A DNA stretch of 64,000 bases from Gnetum montanum (GCA_015680685.1 MNCI01015911.1:1-64000), one strand, 5' to 3'. Positions 1 through 11,838 are shown, numbered from the stretch's first letter. Made by a program: numbers and translations. Notes: generated by a model from the letters alone, not told the origin.

Positions 1-1512
1 TAAGCATAGTCTCCATGCAAGTAACCAACATAAATTTTAAAATCATGATGTTAGTTTTGATGATGAATTTGTAACAAGGAATACTTCTTGGATGATTAAA
101 TGAAAAAAGTGTAATTTTCACACATGGTACAATTATTTAGGCTTGTATTACATAATCAAGCTTCAATAGATATATTAATGAAGGCCACTAGAAGTCACAC
201 ATTAACATGATCAAGGTAAAAACAAGAGGTCATTGGACAATACATCTTCTACATGTCCTAATGACTGAAGGCCAACAATCTTGAGGGTAAGTTAGCATTT
301 TTGCTAGTTGTGCTAAGGTTTTCTAGATTCTTTGATAGGTCATTGCCCAATGGAATCAAGGTATTTTAATGTTTCAAAGAATAAATAACATGTTCAATTT
401 TATTTTAAAAATGTTGATATAAAAATATGAAGCAAAAGAGATCTAGAACATAATGCAGGTATATAGTACCTTAATTCTAAATGTGGGTGTCACCTCCAGA
501 TTGCCTTTGAATTTGCTGATTGCTATTACATTTTAAGCTTTTATTACACCTAATAATGCATTTGAATCTTCAACAATTATAACTTGGGATAATGTTGTTT
601 CTGGAAAGCTTCTCAATAGAGAAAGATTGTTCATGAAAACTTGGGACTATTTTTACCCTAAATACCTTGGTCAACATCTTGCAACATCAAATTTCATGTC
701 ATGATCTCTCATTTTCTAGGTAATGAGTCCTACTTAGTAATTTGTTTTGTTCTTTCAAATGGTTCTTTAATTAATGACTCAGCATCTATAATAAAAAAGA
801 AAGAGTCACTTGTTTCCCTTGGTGCCTGACCCACATCTCTTTATTAAGAAATCCATCCCTACTACTATTGCATTCAAGTCCATATAATTGTCAAAGAAAC
901 CATTTCAACTAGGACAAAGTAAAAAGTCATATGGAGTCCATTAAATCCAATTAAAAAAAAATAAAAATGAACACATCATATCTATTGACATAGTTCAAAA
1001 CCAACATAACTTACTAAACATAGCTTAAAACTTGTCTTCTTTTTCAAACATGTCATAAGGACAAATGTTTCTATAGGAAGATGATAAATGACATCTTTTT
1101 TTTTAAAACATGGTTAACTAAATAAAAATTAAAGATGCCTTATTAGTCATATTTCAATAAGATTAATGGATACAATCTCCTAAGCCATTTCCTTTATTCA
1201 AGTTATCAATGGCTTCAAGATGGGCCTGATCAATAACTTTAACAAGTTGAAGTACAACCACACTTTCATAACCTCCAAGTGTAGCATGGAACTCATTTTC
1301 AGGTCTTGCAAGCTAAGAAAATTAACATTAATATCAAATGGTAAAATTATTCATCCAATGCAACAAATTATGTTTAATCCTACAAATCATTTTTATCCAT
1401 TGCATGTAATTTTTTCAATTAATGCAGATTAACTAAAAAAACATAACATTAAAAATTTCTAGAACACTTTTGCAAAGTCATAAAGAATACATTAAAATAT
1501 TAGACAAGTTNC

Positions 1513-1661
1513 AATTTTCACATTACAAGATCTATTAATAATTTTTATATTTGACCAAGCTAGGAAATCTTTAGCTAGATCCTAAAGAAATATTTTTAAA
1601 AAGAAAGAAAGAAGGAAATCATCTCTTCAATTGGGATAGATTCTATTGTCCATGGAAANTT
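1513..1661 (+). repeat. 149-bp direct duplication, copy 1
   Basis: This segment is almost identical to 1908-2056, 395 bases downstream. Single Ns at 1511 and 1659 sit at its two edges. The bracketing by Ns suggests a small contig placed between one-base gaps, so the duplication may be an assembly product rather than a real repeat. Confidence 0.8.
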
Positions 1662-1907
1662 GTCAAGTTCCTTAAAGTGATACTCAAACATACAATGTAT
1701 TGCTTGGAAAACCTACATATTACCAATTTGGCTATTATATCATTGGCACCAGAGAGGTTATGAATTTTAAATGAAAACTTTAATAACTCCAATCATAAAG
1801 TCTCTGATAAGAATGTTGACAACAAAATTTCACCTCTAGCAATAAGATTTCTAGGTCATAGATTCAATGAATTAAAGTATATACCAATAGTAGAACCTAA
1901 AATATTG

Positions 1908-2056
1908 AATTTTCACATTACAAGATCTATTAATAATTTTTATATTTGACCAAGCTAGGAAATCTTTAGCTAGATCCTAAAGAAATATTTTTAAAAAGAA
2001 ATAAAGAAGGAAATCATCTCTTCAATTGGGATAGATTCTATTGTCCATGGAAATTT
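1908..2056 (+). repeat. 149-bp direct duplication, copy 2
   Basis: Second copy of the segment at 1513-1661, with one or two visible differences (an A-to-T change in the AAAGAAAGAAAG run). It is in continuous sequence without Ns, so it is the more trustworthy copy. Confidence 0.8.
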
Positions 2057-2739
2057 GATGGACTTGAACTTAAAATGTTAAATTATTTAGAAATGGCACT
2101 TCTAGAAACCTAGTGGATGATTGTAAATAAGGACATAATGTGGCTCAATGTGACAATGGTAAAGTCTATAAATCAAAGAGAAGAAGTTCTAAAAGAATTA
2201 CATAATATTACTACATCATAAATATGGAAGGACCCTACAAAAGTTTATACATTGAGGAAATATTACTGTAGGAAATCTCATGATAGTGAGGGAAATATGA
2301 AACAATAATATAATATTGCACTACATAACCATCAACTAAGCATCAAAATCAAATCCCAACATGAAACTACAATATATAACACATAAAAAAATTCATAAGT
2401 ACATGTAAGATCATCTGGGATAATTATGGGAGGTTTACCTAACTATGAACCTTTAAATATGGTGTCAAGGGCATTCAATGAGGCATTGGATAACCCCTCA
2501 TCCTCATGCTATCATAAAGCCTCCTCCTCTAGGTATTTTTGTTTCACCTCTACTCTTGCTACCTAGGTTGGATGTTCTTATTGTTTACCTACAAGAATAG
2601 TAAAGACAAATCATAGAACAAGTTAGCATACGTTTTCTAAAACAAAATGACAACATTACCATATAATATAAAACATGGATATGTAAAATAAATTTTAAAA
2701 AATGCAAATAGAACATACATATAACCACATGCTATGCTT

Positions 2740-3660
2740 GGCCAAGTTTGATGAAAATTTTCTTCAGGGTAGGTTTCTTAACTATTGATGTTGTCTCCTT
2801 TACCATAGGTGTCCTCAACTTTGCTCTAGTTGCATTGTTAGCCTATGAATGCAACTCCTTGGACTTTTTAACATTCTCACGAGAAACCCCCATGCTATCA
2901 AGGGAAGGATAACACATACCACTAAAATGCATAGTGGAAATAGACAGTGATTTTCCAACATCCTCCACTGGTGGGTTCTAAATCTTCATGGTTGGAACAA
3001 TGTGCTTTACCCAAGGTTTATAGAATTGGAATGGATCATGACTTACCCGTCTTCCATCCTTCTTCACCACCAAGAACTTTGTGAACCTCCTTAGATATGC
3101 TGCAAAAAATGTAAAATACATGTGGCATATCTTTTCAAGGTTGTTCTAAAGTTTTAGGATCTCCTCTTGTAGCCCAAAAGCTAAGTGAGAAACCTAGTTC
3201 GATTGAGCATCCTTGATGAGGATCTTCTTTACGGTTCATGCCTATCAAAACATCTTGATAAGGATGAAAGGATTTTTCTTCTTTTTTGTTTTGCATCCAT
3301 GCCTATCGAAACATCTTGACAAGGATGATAGGATTTTTCTTCTTTTTAGTTTTGCAATGTTCTTTATATGTTTTTTATTTTCTTTATATTTCATTGAATT
3401 TTTATATATTTTCCTTTTTATCCATTTTAAAAAAATTCTTCTCCTACACATTGCATCGACCACACAAGCCCTTAGGATTCCAAAATAGATCAAAATCAAC
3501 TTGGGAAACAACATGACCAACCTATCCACAATGGGGGTCACCCCACCCATGCTGGCCAGTGTAGCTCCAGCGTCGATGCCTAGAAAAAGCTCATTGTAAG
3601 CTTGAATAGCCTCCACAAGTGCCCAAGCTCACCTATCAACTTTGTAGCCCCTTACCATGG
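2740..3660 (-). pseudogene. Broken transposon-type ORF, unrecognised
   Basis: Reading the minus strand downward from about 3640, an open stretch to 3245 encodes a peptide containing LASMGGVTPIVDRLVM. After a low-complexity K/N-rich stretch and a tandem duplication, a second stretch from about 3170 to 2750 reads through ICHMYFTFFAAYLRRFTKFL and VSHDPFQFYKPWV, with stops scattered in it. Codon texture and long uninterrupted runs suggest decayed protein-coding DNA of more than 250 residues. I do not recognise the family. It resembles in style the unknown ORF of element C (40.9-51.8 kb), as often found in large plant LTR elements, but I see no shared motif. Confidence that it was coding is moderate; function is unknown. 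Confidence 0.4.
3237..3358 (+). repeat. Two-copy tandem repeat, 61-bp unit
   Basis: Copies at 3237-3297 and 3298-3358 both begin CATGCCTATC and differ at a handful of bases. The duplication lies inside the broken minus-strand ORF and would disturb its frame (61 is not a multiple of three). Confidence 0.8.
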
Positions 3661-4265
3661 CCCGCTAAGGCCTAAAATTGGCAAAATCTAACCCTTTTTA
3701 ACTAGTATATTCCTTGTTTTATCATGAATTTTTCACCTTGGGTACTTTGACCTTGTTTCAAGGTGTTTTGACCTATTTTGGTCTTGTTATCATTAGTTGA
3801 TCTCATTTGGCTTCTACATAACTCCAATTTCACCATGTCTAATTTGTTCTCTCTATAATTTCCTTTTTCTAACTCCAATTTCACCATGTCTATAATTGCC
3901 TTTGTTCTCTCTATCATTATTGACCATTATTTGACACCATGTAACTCTATGGCTTTCAAAGGCCTTAAAATGGTAACATGGCCCACTAAGGCCTAAAACT
4001 AGCAAAAATGTAACCTTAGTTGACCATGTTTGACCTTATGTTTCATACTTTCATTATGCTTCAACTTATTTTAACCTTATGTAACCTTTTTTCTATCTTA
4101 TTTGTCTCCACCTACCTCTTATAGCCTTGGTTGACCTTGTTTGCATCTTGTTTGACCTTGAAATAGCATGTGTTTGCATAGTTACTAAGATAATTTATAT
4201 CGTTTTGAAATTATTTACTCATTTTTACCTAGGTGTCACTTAATGTGCTTATGGTTGACATGCAG
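3655..4265 (+). other. Noncoding leader-like stretch with ATGGCCC repeats
   Basis: No gene seen. The motif CATGGCCCACTAAGGCCTAA occurs near 3656 (with one base changed) and near 3979, and a shorter duplication (ACTCCAATTTCACCATGTCT) occurs near 3822 and 3872. The first motif resembles the 29-bp minisatellite downstream of the integrase of element A2 (48326-48470). This stretch is probably an untranslated part of the same retrotransposon family. Confidence 0.45.
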
Positions 4266-4619
4266 AACTAGAGTATGAGTATGTGGAAGCAAATCAGTTT
4301 TCCTTTGAGCCTAACTAGGTCCCATGGTGATGTGGAATGATGTCTTAATCCTAATTGCCTAGATTTTGAGCCTAAGAGTCTTGTTGAATATAAAGCTTAT
4401 GTAGAGAAAATTCTAGGATGGCCTAAACACCTAGTCAAAACCCTTGACCTAGAATCTAGTGACATTATTGAAGACTCTCTAGTTAAGGTTCCTATCACGA
4501 CAAATAGTAGTGAGGAGAAAACATTGAAACTAAGTTTCTCACTAGAACCTCAACAAGCTTAGGACATCACCAAGGTCCCATAAGATAATATTAAGACCTT
4601 TTCCTAGTCATATGAAGAT

Positions 4620-5377
4620 ATGTTAGGTCTTGACCCATGTTTAGTACAACACAATATCATACTCGATCCTAGAATTAAACTAGTCAAACAAAAGGTTCAT
4701 AAGATTAGACCTGATTTAGCCCTGGTAGTTCATGATGAAATCACAAAATTATACCAAGCTGGTTTCATTAGAGCTATTGATTATGTAGAATGGGTGTTCA
4801 ACAGAGTGGTAGTCTATCAGAAAAATGGAAGTATACACATTTGCATTGATTTTCAAGACCTAAATAAGGTAGCTATCAAAGATGATTTCCATTTGCCTAG
4901 TATTGATCAATTTATCGATACTACGACTAGACATGCCTTATTATCCTTTATGGATGGGTTATTGATATATAACAAAACTAGGATGAACATAAAACATTAG
5001 CTTAGTACAATATTCATACCCCTTAGGTTACCTTCTATTACACTATGATGTCCTTTAGCCTAAAGAATGTAGGAGCAATCTATGAAAGAGCCATGATGTA
5101 CATCTTTAGCAACTATATGCTAGGTTTTCTCAAGGATTACATAGACAATATAGCTGTTAAGTCTAAAGTGGGCAATGACCATGCACATGAACTTGACCTA
5201 GTGCTTAAACAATGCCTCAAGTATGAACTTAGGCTTAACCCTGAGAAGTGTATCTTTGGCATCAAAATTGGTAAGATGCTTAGCTTTGTAGTATGTAAGG
5301 TAGAAATACATGTCAATCCTAATAAGGTTAAGGTCATATCCAACTTGGTAGCACTAACTAATCTTAAGGAGCTTTGA
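4620..5377 (+). pseudogene. A1 reverse transcriptase
   Basis: The N-terminal part (4620-5000) contains the typical gypsy RT start, with YQAGFIRAIDYVEW, ICIDFQDLNKVAIKDDFHLP and LLSFMDGLLIYNKTRM. The second part (5045-5377) contains the catalytic region as FLKDYIDNIAVKSK, where the family has YIDD, so the second catalytic aspartate reads as asparagine. The PFGLKNAGATYQRAM-like segment is present as SFSLKNVGAIYERAM. A stop and frame change separate the two halves near 5000-5045. It would not encode an active enzyme. Confidence 0.85.
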
Positions 5378-5379
5378 GG

Positions 5380-6360
5380 ATAGCAAGGTAGATTACAATT
5401 TATCTGTAGGTTCATTACTAGGCTTATGGATAAGTTACAATCCATGTAATAGTTGGTTACATAAGGAGTTTACTATGAGTGGATGGCTCAATGCCAAGAA
5501 TCCTTCAAAAACATTAAGCAAGAGTTGGCATAACTATTGACAGTCTATTCACTGCAAAAGGATAAATCCTTTTATATATACCTTGTCATCTCTGATGCAT
5601 CCATTGCCTCTCCGCTCTATATACTGCCTAAGCCATGCATTGATAGCCTATGAGACCCGATATGTGAAAGTAGATAAGTATTGTTTAGCTCTAGTCTTTT
5701 GATTGAAGAAGTGAAGACATTACCTCTTTAGGAGCTAGGTCAATGTCACTTGCAAAGACAACATACTTAGAGCCATAACGACCAATATCTATGAGAGCAA
5801 TTAGGTAGCTCAATGAAAAGCCATAACATCAAAGTTTGACCGTCATTACATTTCTCAAGCATCAACAAAAGGTCAAGCTATAGCTACACAACTTGCTATT
5901 TCACCAGTAGAATACCACACATCCATTGATCCTAAATTCTCCAATGAACATGTCAACATTGTTAGCCAAGTGTCTAAGGGCTATAAGGCCATCATGAACT
6001 TCAACAAAGCTTCGATAGCCCATGGGAGTAGTGCAACTACTATTATAACATTTCCATCAAATAAACTCTAATCATTTGCTTGCTATTTTGAATTCCCATG
6101 CACCAACAATGTAGAGTATGAGGGTTTGATCAAGGGAATGATGGTAGCTGATGACCAAGGACTAAAATTCTTAATGATCAAAGGTGATTCACAACTTGTA
6201 GTCAAACAAGTAACCAAGGTTTATGCATGTAAAGCCAAACATTTATAACCTACTATGACCTAGGAAAGAAATTGATGCAACAACTTATAAACATCAATAT
6301 CAAACATGTACCTTGAAATGAGAACATCATAGTTGATGCCATTACAATGCTAGCCCTTAG
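5380..6360 (+). pseudogene. A1 RNase H and second plant-type RNase H
   Basis: The region 5500-5830 carries scrambled RNase H (SFYIYLVISDASIASPLY, then KYCLALVF). From about 5880 a second RNase H follows: ASIAHGSSATTI, then FPCTNNVEYEGLIKGMMVA and IKGDSQLVVKQVT, the conserved blocks of the archaeal-type RNase H acquired by Tat elements. This extra domain is thought to support removal of the RNA template. Several stops and frame changes are present. The end is estimated from where the similarity fades before the integrase zinc finger. Confidence 0.75.
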
Positions 6361-6639
6361 TATAAAATGAAATGTGTTTAGCAAATTACCCTCCTTAACT
6401 ATGAACTATGTTATTATCATCAAGCAAAACACTGAAGATAACTTCATAGCCATAGTTCATACTGCTCCTACAAAGGAGTGGTATGACAATATCAAGTTTA
6501 CCTTATGCATGATGAATGTCCACAATGCCTGATTGCTTCTCAAAATGAAATTGTATGAAAATGAACAAAATAGTATGTTATAATAGGTGATAACACATTA
6601 TTCTGATGGTCCTATGATGGAAAATTACTAATGTGCTTA

Positions 6640-7719
6640 GGTAAAGTTGAAGCCCACATAGTCCTAGAGTAGGTTCACAAGGGTGTATGTGGGGGACATA
6701 TAGGACATAGAGCCATGACCACAAAGATCAAAAAATTAGGCTATTATTGGTCATATATGAAAAGTGACTACCTAAAAAAGGTAAAACTTATGACACTTGT
6801 CAATGGCATATCAACCTTATACATGTATCGCCAATTGAGTTACAAACCACTAAGATAAATTGGTCATTTCAATGGTGGGGGTTGGATATCATTGGACCTA
6901 TAACACCTAAGTCCTCTATAGGGTATAGGTTTATCATCATTGCAATTTAATACTTTATGAAGTGGGTTGAAGTTATTCCTCTAAGAAAGAAAACATCTTA
7001 ACAAATCTATAGATTCATACTGGATAACATAGTAGCCCATTTTGACATACCTATGACCATAGTCACAAATAATGGATCATAATTTAGTAGCTAATAAAAG
7101 AAAAAATTTTGTCATGTCCTAGGAATTAAGCATTCCTTCTCATCACCATATTACCCTCAAGGAAATGGAGAAGTTGAAGTAAGAAATAAGGCCATCATAA
7201 ACTTTCTCAAGAAGATGCTAAATAATAGCAAATGCAAGTGGCATGAGTGGCTTATCCATGCACATTGGGCCTATTGAACAACCTATTGAACTATAACTAG
7301 TGTAACCTCATATAGCCTGGTTTATGATTCTAAAGCTATTTTGCCTCTTGAATTACTAGTGCCATTGCTTCGAGTAGCCCTATCAGACTTCATCAATGAT
7401 GAATAGAATAAGGAGTTGTGCACCATGGATCTAGACTGGATGGAAGAGTAACTAGTACAAATGCTTACTCACAATGAGCGATACTAGGAGAGGCAAAAAC
7501 GACAACATCACCATGACCTAAACAAGCACAAGATAAAGGAAGGAGACCTAGTCTTCAAAGTTTTCTTCAAGCATGTGGATAAATTCTCAGCTAACTAGAA
7601 ATGACCTTTCTTAATCATTAAGGCCTATGACAACAAAGCCTTTAGGATAGCAGACATGGATGGAAATGAGTTGGCCAACTTGGTCAATCATTCCTACCTA
7701 AAGCCTTACTACATGTAGC
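6640..7719 (+). pseudogene. A1 integrase
   Basis: The zinc-finger end appears as HKGVCGGHIGHRAMTTKIKK (about 6677-6736). The catalytic core starts with WWGLDIIGPITPKSS and continues through YFMKWVEVIPLR, IPMTIVTNNGS (N replaces the usual aspartate of TDNG/SDNG) and SSPYYPQGNGEVE. The C-terminal part reads KIKEGDLVF and ends NLVNHSYLKPYYM at 7719. The order and spacing match Ty3/gypsy integrases. At least seven stops interrupt it. Confidence 0.85.
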
Positions 7720-8740
7720 CCATGAGAATCAATAATTTTCATTGATGACATTAACAACCAATGACAAGTGTGCCTACATGACCTCTTTTTTCACAATAGA
7801 TGAATTTTCAAACTTTGTAACATATGTGACCTATGGTAGGCTAGTTTGCTGATAATTTTATATGGCCCTATGCATTATCATGTAACAACATATTTTCTAT
7901 GTCTTGTTTCTTGTTCTCTTGGAGTTTTGCTTGCAGGATGAAGTCTTTTTGGTTGTAGTATATTTGAAAAGAAACTTTGCTCCTAGTACAATTCCATGGT
8001 TGCAATGAAACTAGATATCTATTAGAAAAAAATTCTCAAATCTATACACTTATAATAGGTTATCATTACTTGTTGTATTGCCATTAGAACATAATTTGTA
8101 AAAATGGAAAATTTACTCTTGGTATAGACTCAATCCCTATTCAAGTCATTCCCCATGAGTACCCTCATGGTTCATGTTTGATATCCCATAATGCCTCTTA
8201 TCCCAAGTCCTTGATGAAGGAAGATCCAAAACCTTAAGTTTGTCTTGAGATAACATATTGAACTAACAATATGCCTAGTACAATACAAGATAATTTAATT
8301 ACTTTCTAACTGAAAATATAAAAAAATCTATTCATAATTTAATCTTTGCATTATTTATAATGAAATATAAAATTTTAAAAATGTTTCAAAGACGAAAGTT
8401 CCCAACAATTCATGCTACAAAACAAGTCAAACCTTTGTCAATTTAACTCATTGAAGCTCAAATACCATGAAAGGTATGTTGTCATAGACACTACCAAAGA
8501 CTTGATAACAAAAATAACCATTACCATGCATAAGTATTAATAAAAATATAATGTAGGGCTCTTAGTACCTGTCATCCAATACTTGTAGAAGATAAAGCAC
8601 ATAACAACAAAGTTATTAACTTATTACAAAAAAACATGAAGACAAAAAAATCTCATAAGGGTTCATTCAAAACCAATCCACGATCAAATTAAATTTATCT
8701 TGATGAGAAGAAGAATCAATTAAGGTAATCATCTCACTAT
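7720..8740. other. A1 3' noncoding region and unassigned AT-rich DNA
   Basis: No gene seen. The part 7720-7960 resembles the sequence after the A2 integrase (48260-48590): both have a GCCTACATGACC/GCCTACTTCATC-like start and end in a CTTGGAGTT...AGATGAAGTC stretch. Beyond about 8000 I see only AT-rich sequence without recognisable structure. Confidence 0.5.
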
Positions 8741-8756
8741 CAAGGAAGGGCTATTA

Positions 8757-9900
8757 TCCAAAACAATGTTTAAGTCATTGATCATTCACACATAAGGACT
8801 CAGAATTACGATGCCTAGAAATTCCAATAGTGCCATTACCTAAGACCTTAATAGCCCTAAAGGCTCCCTTTAATTTCAATACTAATTTTCCAGCAAAATT
8901 TTGAAGCCTCATATTAAATAATTATTCTAAATCACCTTCTAAGAATAACTTCTTCATTATCTTCTTATCATTCCATATTTTTGTTTGTTTCTTATACAAA
9001 CTTTGTCTATCTAAAGCATGAATTTGATCCTCATCTAAATGGTTTAAAGCTAATAAACAAGTAGAAAGAAATGAGTCCAAGTTCATTTTCAATTGATGTT
9101 GAATTCAAAAGAACTTATTTTGTATTTAAGAGAGAACAAGACATTGCTTACTGAATACTAGTTCATATAGGGTAAAGCCAATAGATGACTTATATGATGT
9201 ACGAATAGCCCACAATGCATCTGGTAAATGATAAGACCAATCTATTATGTTCTTTTCTATAACTTTCTACAAAATATTTTTAATTTCCTTATTCATATTT
9301 TCAACTAAACCATTTAATTGAGGGTGATAGGTAGTAGCAATATGATGTGTAATTCCCATTTTGTGTAACAATTTCTCCATTATATCATTAACAAAATGTG
9401 TGTCCTGTCACTAATTAGGATTTGGGTACCCAAAACATAGAATTAAGTTTTCTCTTAAGAATCTAACTACTAATTTAGCATCATCATGCCTAGTTGCTTT
9501 TGGAAAAATCCATTTGGTGACATAATTAGTGGAAACTAAAATATACTTACAACAGTTTCTTGAAGAAAAAATGGCCCATGAAATCAATGCTCCAACAATC
9601 AAAGGGATCACACTCCATCAAAATAAGTAATAATGGCATGTCTTGTCATCTTGTGAGTCCTCCCATTTACTAGCATTGCTCACATATCTCATAATATGCA
9701 TACATATCTTTAAATAAAGTTAGTCAATAAAAACCATGATGGAGAATTTTTATGAAATTTTCTTACCTGCAAAGTAACCTCCACATACTCGGTCATGGTT
9801 GAAAGCAATTACCTCTCATTGTTCTTGTTCTAGTAGATACCATTGTATGAATTGATCTTTACAATTCTTATACATGAATGGATCCTTCGAAATGAACTGT
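8757..9900 (-). pseudogene. D1 integrase
   Basis: The core start is visible in 9611-9411 as SWAIFSSRNCCKYILVSTNY, then VTKWIFPKATRHDDAKLVVR and CFGYPNPN. The C-terminal region at about 8915-8775 reads FAGKLVLKLKGAFRAIKVLG, which corresponds to the GK...WxGPF...V motif of gypsy integrases of this lineage. Between them the frame is broken repeatedly. The zinc-finger section upstream (9640-9900) is recognisable only by position. Confidence 0.7.
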
Positions 9901-9956
9901 TGTGCCTTGATGAAAAAGGTCTATTTTTTTCCATTAGTCCAAGACTTTGGTAGTTT

Positions 9957-10223
9957 TCATATGACTAAATAATTAGTAATATCTGCATACTGAGGATTTG
10001 GAACCTTAGGAAGAATAGCCCTAGCCCAACAAGCAAACAGCAGCTCATTTGGAAATGAATCATTTAAGATGTAAGATTTCTCTAAATGTACATTATGGTC
10101 CAATCTAGAAAAATGATCTGCCACTAAATTTTTAGATCCCTTCTTAACATAAATCATCAAATCAAATTCTTGTAGCAAAAGACACCAATGAATTAGTCTT
10201 GAAATTTTAGTCCATATTTGCAA
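9957..10223 (-). pseudogene. D1 RNase H C-terminus and linker
   Basis: An 88-codon open stretch containing LIHWCLLLQEFDLMIYVKKG and NLVADHFSRL, the conserved end of the gypsy RNase H domain, followed by the linker DSFPNELLFACW and YADITNYLV that leads to the integrase. The catalytic N-terminal part of RNase H and the RT are absent upstream, where the sequence changes to gag-like material. Confidence 0.8.
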
Positions 10224-10599
10224 TTTCTATTTTAATAACTCTCTTGGAAGGTAAGGTTAGATTAAATGACTTAATTAAAGTTGGTAAAAAATTATCACTT
10301 ACTCCATTCTTGATTGAAACTTTAACCTTTAGATTCTTAATCAGGCCTTCAAAAATAAGTAAAGAAAATTAAAATTTTCTTAGACCTAACTTAGCTAATG
10401 TGGAAATTTTCTTCATGGCTATTATAGTAGTAGTTTGAGGTTTTTTCTTAGCCATACTAGTGTTGAAGTTTTGGTTCTTGTTTTGATTATTGTTTTATCT
10501 TCACTCTTAATTTAGAAAAATGCCTTTAGAAGTGATGTTCTCTTGATGAAAAAACATCCAAATTTTATTCTCTTACTTGGTATTTCTTCTATTATTACT

Positions 10600-10944
10600 T
10601 GTCAAAGATCTATAACTCATACTTAATTTAATTATTCATACTCTTTAGTAATTTTGTATGCTTCATCAATAGTCTATGCATTATGGGCATGAGTTTAGAA
10701 ATGTAGTTAAGCATGTAGTCCATTAATGAACTTTGAAGCCAATTCACCTTCATCAAGATGGCTCACATAATAGGAGAGGTCATAGAATTCCTTATAATAA
10801 TCCTTCACTAATTGTTGGCCCAATCTCAATGAGTTGAATCTCATCTTATGTTCTTTAAGAAAATAATCTAGTACAATTGTTTGTTCAAAATCTTGACAAA
10901 AATTAGCCAATTTATAATCAAACCTTGAGATCTTAGTCTATTCC
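10600..10944 (-). pseudogene. D1 gag, C-terminal half
   Basis: The stretch 10910-10707 contains LGQQLVKDYYKEFYDLSYYV followed by EGELASKFINGL, typical of the retrotransposon gag domain just before its end. It stops being gag-like at 10945, where the 5' target-site duplication of B1 begins. The N-terminal half continues at 18055-18560 on the other side of B1. Confidence 0.7.
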
Positions 10945-10949
10945 ACCAT
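10945..10949. repeat. B1 target-site duplication, left (ACCAT)
   Basis: Five bases ACCAT directly before the 5' LTR; the same five bases follow the 3' LTR at 18050-18054. A five-base duplication is normal for Ty3/gypsy integration. Confidence 0.9.
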
Positions 10950-11819
10950 TGATGGGACACGATATTGTATGGGCCACAATATCACGTATGCAACATCGTG
11001 TCCACCATGATATCGCATCCCATGGGATATTGCGTACATGATATCGCGTCTTCCCCTGCGATATCATGTACGCGATATCGCGGTGCGCCGCCAAGTCTAT
11101 AAATAAGAGGCAACTCTCCCTTTGTTTCTCATGTAGATCTAGACCCTTAGCAAAACTTTGGCAGTTTTACCTCTCCAGAGATAGAATATTTTCCATGTGC
11201 CCACAGTAGGAGCTCCAAAGTGAACGGATCTTTATTCGAGCAAATATTGTACCTGAACACATGTTTGTGTACAGCAATAAAGACGAACTTCTTGGATAAA
11301 CCTTGTAGTGCATGGAATAGGCTAAATAGGATTTTATTTACTGTTATTTATTGTTTATCATTTGATTGCTTTATTAGTTATTAAATCTCTCTCAACCCTT
11401 CTCTCCTAGTTAAGTGCCTTAGTACGACCACTTCGAGCATGTGTGGTACGCTTGGTGATCCCAGCAACGATTAGCGTTTGGTAACCAAGGTTGCATTAGT
11501 TCAAGGTGTGAATAATAAGTGGGAAAAGATGTTGATGCTAGGTTAATTAAGACTTAGTTAGTTAAATTTAGTAATTACTCTCTTCACCCTTTACCTTATC
11601 AACATAGGAGATAAAATCGAAAAGCTATAAAAATCATATACCTCAGACTTACTTAACCATACATCGTGGCAAATACAAGTAAGTCTAGGAAGATAATGAA
11701 TAATTAACCTTAAGTGTTCCATGAGGTGTGTAGGCACTTAGTCTGCAGAGTTCAACCAGATCGTGCATGTTACACTCGTATTCGTATGGTTGAGTGTAGG
11801 GGTACCTCACCACTCATCA
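10950..11819 (+). repeat. B1 5' LTR
   Basis: 870 bp, starts TGATGGGACACG and ends CACTCATCA. The U3 part contains a cluster of palindromic GATATCGC motifs (10955-11085). A TATA box (TATAAATA, 11098-11105) follows 17 bases after the last palindrome. A polyadenylation signal AATAAA is at 11276-11281. The long U5 includes CGTTTGGTAACCAAGG. The LTR closely matches 17227-18049 and, inverted, both LTRs of B2. Confidence 0.93.
11098..11105 (+). promoter_or_regulatory. TATA box of B1 5' LTR
   Basis: TATAAATA in the context AAGTCTATAAATAAGAGG, conserved in the 3' LTR (17324-17331) and inverted in the B2 LTR (25968-25975). Its position upstream of the AATAAA signal fits the U3-R-U5 layout of an LTR promoter. 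Confidence 0.75.
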
Positions 11820-11820
11820 T

Positions 11821-11838
11821 TGGCACCGTTGCCAAGGA
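11821..11838 (+). promoter_or_regulatory. B1 primer-binding site, tRNA-Asp-like
   Basis: TGGCACCGTTGCCAAGGA begins two bases after the 5' LTR. Compared with the usual plant tRNA-Asp primer site (TGGCGCCGTTGCCGGGGA, from general knowledge) it differs at three positions, all G-to-A. This primer is typical of Athila and Tat gypsy elements. B2 and B3 carry the same site with other transition changes. Confidence 0.85.

Larger units (their letters stand above)
1..2739. other. AT-rich unassigned region
   Basis: I see no convincing gene here. The longest open stretch, 1220-1432 (+), is 70 codons of low-complexity sequence with no motif I recognise. The region holds one direct duplication (listed separately) and two single-base Ns at 1511 and 1659. 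It is probably old transposon-derived or intergenic DNA. Confidence 0.5.
4270..7719 (+). mobile_element. A1: Tat-type Ty3/gypsy pol fragment
   Basis: A decayed retrotransposon pol region in the order protease-RT linker, RT, RNase H, second (plant-type) RNase H, integrase. The presence of the second RNase H after RT-RNase H is the hallmark of the Tat lineage of Ty3/gypsy. No gag is seen upstream and no LTR pair was found, so this is a truncated copy. Its integrase end, reading MDGNELANLVN then SYLKPYYM and stop, matches element A2 at 48190-48255, so A1 and A2 belong to one family. Many in-frame stops make it inactive. Confidence 0.85.
8757..10944 (-). mobile_element. D1 part 1: Athila-like gypsy, internally deleted
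   Basis: Reading the minus strand from 10944 down, there is gag (to about 10600), then RNase H C-terminus (10223-9957), integrase zinc-finger region and integrase core and C-terminus (9900-8757). Reverse transcriptase between gag and RNase H is missing. The element is interrupted at 10945 by B1 and its gag continues at 18055. The RNase H-integrase linker (DSFPNELLFA, then YADITNYLV) is of the kind seen in Athila-type elements. It is decayed and cannot be active. Confidence 0.75.

Noticed and set aside
10955-11085. CRISPR-like or satellite array from repeated GATATCGC units
   Set aside because: Units are short, irregularly spaced and confined to the U3 of an LTR in a plant genome; they are better seen as palindromic promoter elements.
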